A stretch of DNA of 35,570 nt from Psilocybe azurescens (lineage: Eukaryota > Basidiomycota > Agaricomycetes > Agaricales > Agrocybaceae). The DNA is taken from contig JAJIRX010000038.1 of the NCBI GenBank assembly GCA_023853785.1, positions 1 through 35,570 of the forward strand, given 5' to 3'. The stretch's first letter is position 1; each line of letters begins with the position of its first letter. Shown here piece after piece: positions 30,770 to 35,570 of this stretch. A program made the translations under genes and the position numbers. The notes beneath the pieces were generated by a model, which was given only the letters and a program-made list of their open reading frames with translations, did not search any database and was not told where the DNA came from.

Positions 30770-31626
30770 TGTTCAGGTTAACCCTTTATCCATGTTTAAC
30801 TGGAGCCCACCGTCCCCCATACTAGGTGCAGTATTTTGCTTTATGCACAATCACACCTCTAGCAAAGTTATTCAAGGCTTTTTGGTATCACCTATATTCT
30901 GGCCGCCCACAAAACTTCCTTTGTCTATATTGGCGCATGCAGCCCAGAACACACAACTACTCTTCATGAGTTGACGACCAAACATCCCGGCCAGATTGAA
31001 GCTGCTCTAGAAATGCTGAACATAATGGCACTCTGGCGAAAGACGTAGAAGAACTCCATGGTCGAGTAGACATTGTAATTGCTAACGCAGGTGCGATAAT
31101 TGACTGACTGTACTGTATGGTACGGTACGGAGAAGAGCCTCAACCCCAAATTTGTACCTATTAGCAGTATAGGGGGATGCCTCTGCGACAAGAATCCCAT
31201 ATCAGCGAGTCCTGTTGGTGGTGCGTGCCATGGCACTACCAAGGCTGCGCTAAACTGAGTGACACGAAAACTTCACTTTGAGAACAACTGGGTCGGTGCG
31301 TCAAATAATTATGATGATATTTATACCGTGACTACTGAAGAAAAAATGTTGCTATATTTGTCTTTGTGCAGTGGCCTTCCAGATGTCGCGTGGAGGCTTC
31401 TCGACTGACTTGCATACGCTTCACCTATACCAGTGACAATGACCCAACTGGCATATTCAAAACTTTCCTTACCGGAAATGAGCCCACAGCCGCTGAAGCC
31501 GCGACGCTTATTATGAAAGTTATTGACGAATCGACATGCGAGATGAATAGTCATGCACTTAGATGGGACAACACTACCGTGGTAGATGGTCAGAAAGAGA
31601 AGGTGATGGGTCCTCCATTTCTGTAA
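30770..31626 (+). pseudogene. Short-chain dehydrogenase/reductase pseudogene
   Basis: Plus-strand pieces follow the order of a fungal SDR: LTGAHR (about 30797, a decayed Rossmann start), TTLHELTTKHPGQIEAAL (about 30953-31010), DVEELHGRVDIVIANAGAI (about 31043-31098, with the NAG motif), HGTTKAALN followed by TGA then VTRKLHFENNW (about 31229-31290), and after an acceptor near 31371 IFKTFLTGNEPTAAEAATLI and MKVIDEST. The catalytic Tyr of YxxxK is His (CAT at 31229-31231), and a stop replaces the usual Trp at 31256-31258. Frame changes also occur. It shares the FKT-GTEPTAAEAAT-like C-terminus with the remnant at 28153. Confidence 0.7.
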
Positions 31627-31709
31627 TGGTTCAATACTAAAAACTTGCTAAAGGCATGGGCATGAAGAATTTAGAATTTAGAATACTATCAAATGGAATG
31701 TACAAACGA

Positions 31710-32539
31710 TTAAATCGAAAGGATAGGCGCTATAGCCCGATGTTCTCCATGCCCGGCGTACACCTTACTATGAGCCTCCGCCACCCTCTCAGCGGATACG
31801 TTGACCACAGTCCTCTTCCACGCCGCCGCGTTTAATCCGAGCTTGCTTTCTAGTGCAGTTTCGAGTTGGAACAATAACTCGACATCTTGAGCGGAATATG
31901 CCTGAATACGGGCGTCAAGAGGACGGGTTTCGAAGATATCGTATGATCCTCCTTTGTCAGGGCGGAAAAGAGCTATCCCTGCATCTTTGACTCGCTTCCA
32001 CTCAGAGGAAGGGCGTAAGTAAACGTCAATGGTCTTTCCGAGACCGCTAAGGAACTTGACTCGCAGGTTGATAGCGCGTCGGGCAGCGACTTCAAGTACT
32101 TGAAGGTCGTATGTGTTCCTGAGTTCAATGCTGTAAAGATTGTAAAGAGAGTCGGCGTCGTTTCGAACATCGAAAAAATCTAATAATTGAAATTTTTGGG
32201 GACAGTCAAAATCAAATTGTGGAAGGGTGGGAAAGGCTGATACCCAGACAATGTGATTGAACTAACCTTTCTGATATTATCATTCTCTAAAACATTCCTC
32301 AGTGATCGTCCGTCGGTGTCTGTATGGTCGAAGGCGAGCTTCCCAAGGACAGTGATATCAACGAGCCAGATGATGTTGGAATTATCGGCAAGTATTTGGA
32401 GTAAAGAGATTTTGCCTAGGCGACATAAGCCGACACCCTCGAGATCGACGGCAAGTTTAGTCATTCCGGCCGATGAGATATCTGCGAGGCATGCATCAAG
32501 TGCAGGGATGTTGTCTACTAGCGTGATCGTAGGCGCCAT
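31710..32539 (-). CDS. 3'-5' exonuclease, DEDDy family (RNase D-like domain)
   Basis: Two exons, 32539-32267 and 32179-31710, around an 87-nt intron (GTTAGT ... TTATTAG). Exo I is LAVDLEGVGLC with Asp32 and Glu34. Exo II is FFDVRNDADSLYNLY, and Exo III is AYSAQDVELLFQLE with the Tyr-x-x-x-Asp spacing of the DEDDy type. About 247 residues, without signal peptide, so probably nuclear or cytosolic. Related domains trim RNA or DNA 3' ends using two metal ions; the substrate is unknown here. The second exon joins out of frame unless the A6 run at 32173-32178 is really A7, which would give I-F-F-D-V. It ends 278 bp upstream of the separase stop and is read in the same direction. Confidence 0.8.
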
Positions 32540-32576
32540 TCTAGTTACTCAGCATTGTCAAGTCTACCCCCAAGCT

Positions 32577-32584
32577 CTTATATA
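32577..32584 (-). promoter_or_regulatory. TATA box of the exonuclease gene
   Basis: TATATAAG on the minus strand about 40 bp upstream of the ATG at 32539. Confidence 0.5.
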
Positions 32585-32817
32585 AATCCAGTCCATTCTG
32601 ATCCGTGACTGGCGTAGTTTCGTTTGGGTGCTCGGCCGTATGCTGCCGCTTTGATAGACTTGAATCAAGTTCCACTACAGTAAAAACGACGATAATATAG
32701 CAGATGTGGTGTGTCTAGATGAATCCACTGTGCAGAAGTGTGGAAAGTTAGATATACATACAGTACAGTCATAATAATAAAATAAAATAATGTTCAAATC
32801 CTACCAGCCTCCGAAAA

Positions 32818-35570
32818 TTAGATATAAAATGGTATGCCGTAGACAACAGGTGCTGCCCTGTCAGATATTTAAGTTTACACGAGTCGCGAGATTGAGATAC
32901 CGCAGCCACAATAGACGGTCGAGTCCTTAAGCATTGTTCCTTCGGCAGATTTAGATCCTTTCCTGTCAAGCCCATCTTGTCGAAGACGGATTGTGAAAGC
33001 TTGTCAATATCCTTATCTGTAACGTCCCATAGGTTCGCGACTAAAGTGGGACTAGAAGGGTGCATGAGCGTCAATCACGACGTAAAAGGAAGCCCACTGA
33101 CCATCCTGCAAGCATATAGTTGTACGGAGTTCCAGTCCGATCGAAATCCCCCATATCGCGTAATAATCCAGAAGAACAGCCCCACAACATTGTCGCAGCA
33201 CATGTTTGAAGACTTCGGATTTTATAAGAACGTATATATTGCTCTCCTCCCCGTGGCCAAAATACCTAATTAGAGATGTCTCAGTATTATCTTTAGAAGA
33301 CAAAAGATTAACACGTACACGACCAGATCACGAGTTTTGAGTGCATTGACAAACTGCTGTTCGCTAACAGGCTTTCCAGTTACCCCATCCCATCCACTCG
33401 ACTTCATGTCTTTCGCCCAGTCTCGGAATCGGTCTTCCGTTCTTCCGAGGTCTCCGCTTGGATTGAGGACATAATAGCCGCTTTTAACATCGATATATGC
33501 ACCATCTTGAGGCTCATGATGTTGACCAGCGGCTTCTCTTTCAATTTTGCAAAGGCGAGTCTGTCGTGTAGGAATTGGATGCCTGGGATGCGACTGACGC
33601 TCCTGCCTCGCAAGATAGGTATACTTTCCCATGGGAGACCCTGAACATTTTTATCCAGCACCAAGAATAGATGTTCGTCTTCAGGACGAGGCAAAGACCT
33701 GTTGTGTATGCTCCTCTTGGCTGAGTACTCCTCTAAAATGGTTCTTAGATCAACAACTAATTGATCGATGTCGACTTCGGCAATTGCAATAGGAACGCCG
33801 TGGAACTGGTACAAGTCTAAAACGAAATAAACAAGGTCTTCCAGTTCCTCGTCGCGGCATTTTGGAGACAATGTCGAAAAGCAGTTGATCATGGTGTCAT
33901 CAAGACTAAATTCCGTGGCGGAATGAGTTTGAGTTTGAGATGCCGTTTTCCTATGGGCGGCTTTTGATTTTGCTTTCTTATCTTTCACGTGGAGACTGCG
34001 ATGGAACGCCTTCTCGAATTGACTGCGTAGTTCAGAAGTCGCCTCGGATGACATCGATGTTTGCGGACTGAGGATTGACTGCGGAACGGATGTTAATAAA
34101 GATTCGGAATCGGTGATTAGTTGCGCACCTTGAACGCCCCTAACCAACAATATTCAATGTTTTCCAGCAATTCCCGCATTCTGACATCAAGTTGGCCTCG
34201 CGTTTTCCACCAGTTGGATCGTGCTTCGTCGTCGTCGACTTTAATGTTGACAGCGGATTTAATGCATTCGTCGCTAGATTGTACAATATCTTGCATTTCT
34301 TGAATGGCCCCGTCAAATGTCAGATGGCTGTCGTCTTCCTGGCCTCCGCCATGGTCCCTGCGACCCTTCAATGGAATGCAGAAGATCAAAGGCTCATTTG
34401 CATCCGAGCCTCCTTCCTGCCTTGAGATGAAGAGTGTGCTCTTATCGGGGGTCACAGTAATATTGATAACCACCCAGGTGCTCGGAAGACCGGTGGCTTC
34501 GGTCAAAGGAGCAGAAGAACCCAGCACCTGTGACTGGTATCTGGCGAGTATACTATCCCAGTAGCTCTTAATTGTCGTAGTCTTCATCCGCGATGTATCT
34601 TCGTCGTCGGACTCTGAGTCCGATACGGCGGAAAGCGACAACTTCGATGAAGACACTTTGACAGGATGGGGAAGAGCGACACCATCTGGAGACAATAATG
34701 GCCATTGTAGGTCGTCTGGACTCTGGGCAGGGGGAATTTGTGAGCAATGGCATCCAGCATATCGCGTCGAAGCGTGAGAGCAACAGAGATATCTAGAAGA
34801 TGGACGATTGATCAACAATCTGCCAGTTTTTAGATGCTGAAATCTTACCGAGCAAAGACGCCATGTTTGATGACCCATTGATTCTATTATATCCAAGAGA
34901 GGTGCGGAATGCAGCAATCAGAACCAGAGAGATGGCAGCTTCGCGGACTTTGATAACGTTTCCTTTCGATGCTGTTAAGCTAAGGTGTTCCCAAAAGAAT
35001 TTTTCGGCGTTCGACAAGGCGTCCACTACATCTGATGACTGAGCGATTGAGCGGACACGTTCTTTGCTCCCCATCCCCATAGGTACAGCGATTGCTATCA
35101 AACACATGAGTTGGGGGTGAAATAGGAGTGAAATAGACGAATAAAGAACACTCACTCGATTCGGTTAAAGAGCTCAAGAACATGTCTGTTCTGAAGCGAC
35201 TATAAACTCTATGCAGTGTGAGTTTGCCCAACAGCGCATTTTCTTCCGCCTAGCAGGACTATTAAATGAGGAGTAACATATATGTTTAAATGGGATGTTA
35301 CCTTATTTTGGATGGAATATGATAGCGATATCAGTTTCTCCAAAATTGAGTTGAAGTTTTCGTCGACAACATCTCGTAGGTGCCACACTAATGTTAAGTT
35401 AACAGACCCCAACATTGTGGAAGAATGCGAAGGACTTACGTTGTTGACATAGAAGAGAAGCCATCAGTTCAGGTGCCAACACGTCCAGGCGAACTTTGCT
35501 TCCGGGGACATTCTAGAGACCTGCGAGGGCTAGAAAGATATTAGAATGTAACAAGGCCATTTACAACATG
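32818..35570 (-). CDS. ESP1: Separase (caspase-like cysteine protease of sister-chromatid separation), C-terminal half, partial
   Basis: Nine exons are visible: 35512-35440, 35387-35302, 35250-35156, 35094-34849, 34792-34129, 34078-33319, 33265-33102 and 33051-32818, with the gene continuing past the right edge (the first piece listed begins at an acceptor, so eight complete exons are read here). Separase marks: YSRFRTDMFLSSLTES, LLENIEYCWLGAFK, GLPWESIPILRGRSVSRI, YVLNPSGDLGRTEDRF, the catalytic His of FGHG (33253-33255), the catalytic Cys of LWGCSSG (33176-33178), DFDRTGTPYNYMLAG and LVANLWDVTDKDIDK. The end is LTG, AAPVVYGIPFYI and stop at 32818. It cleaves cohesin at anaphase. One-base frame breaks lie at 34730-34734, about 33510-33530, 33249-33252 and 32856-32858, mostly short G or C runs. 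An essential gene this well conserved is unlikely to be a pseudogene. Confidence 0.9.

Noticed and set aside
34079..34128. Frame change between AFK and the next separase segment read as a frameshift
   Set aside because: Explained by a 50-nt intron (GTGCGC ... CCGCAG) that restores S-I-L-S-P in frame.
1..35570. tRNA and rRNA genes
   Set aside because: Looked for T-arm GGTTCGA-type boxes with a matching A box and for conserved rRNA words; none was convincing.

Overview
The window looks like nuclear DNA from a basidiomycete fungus, probably a mushroom-forming agaricomycete. Genes carry many short introns of about 48-90 nt with fungal donors. Recognisable genes include a KDZ-type DNA transposase, a fungal perilipin-like protein, a CsbD/Hmp1-like stress protein, a secreted tyrosinase with the fungal copper-A layout, a pair of F-box-like paralogues, a 3'-5' exonuclease and separase. 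No RNA gene, CRISPR array or prokaryotic feature was seen.

Layout: 1-1462 and 16495-18145 are inverted copies of a degenerate repeat built from monomers of about 150 bp. Between them lies a complete 11,559-bp DNA transposon (2806-14364). It is flanked by a 7-bp target duplication (CAATGAG) and ends in inverted arms of about 1.4 kb whose subterminal parts are GC-skewed minisatellites. Inside, all on the minus strand, are a decayed KDZ transposase (9192-12686) and two accessory genes of unknown function (6499-8096 and 4676-6161). The left arm also carries a shrunken copy of the 5' end of the transposase gene. A small intact CsbD-like gene (15305-15760) sits between the transposon and the right repeat arm.

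From about 19.4 kb the window is mostly host genes: tyrosinase (19446-20992, minus), F-box-like gene 1 (21785-22920, plus), perilipin-like gene (24574-25837, plus) and F-box-like gene 2 (26764-27888, plus). Next come two decayed short-chain dehydrogenase remnants, head to head (28153-28640 minus and 30770-31626 plus). A 1.9-kb retroposon with an A20 tail and target duplication (28780-30678) separates them. The last part holds a DEDDy 3'-5' exonuclease (31710-32539, minus) and the C-terminal half of separase (32818 to the window end, minus).

A data-quality signal runs through the window. Several otherwise well-conserved genes, including separase, lose frame by one base, usually at a homopolymer that is one base too short. 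This suggests sequencing indels rather than pseudogenes for the host genes. The transposase differs: it has a mixture of insertions and deletions, many outside homopolymers, and looks truly decayed. All assignments come from reading the sequence and recalling protein families; no search was run.
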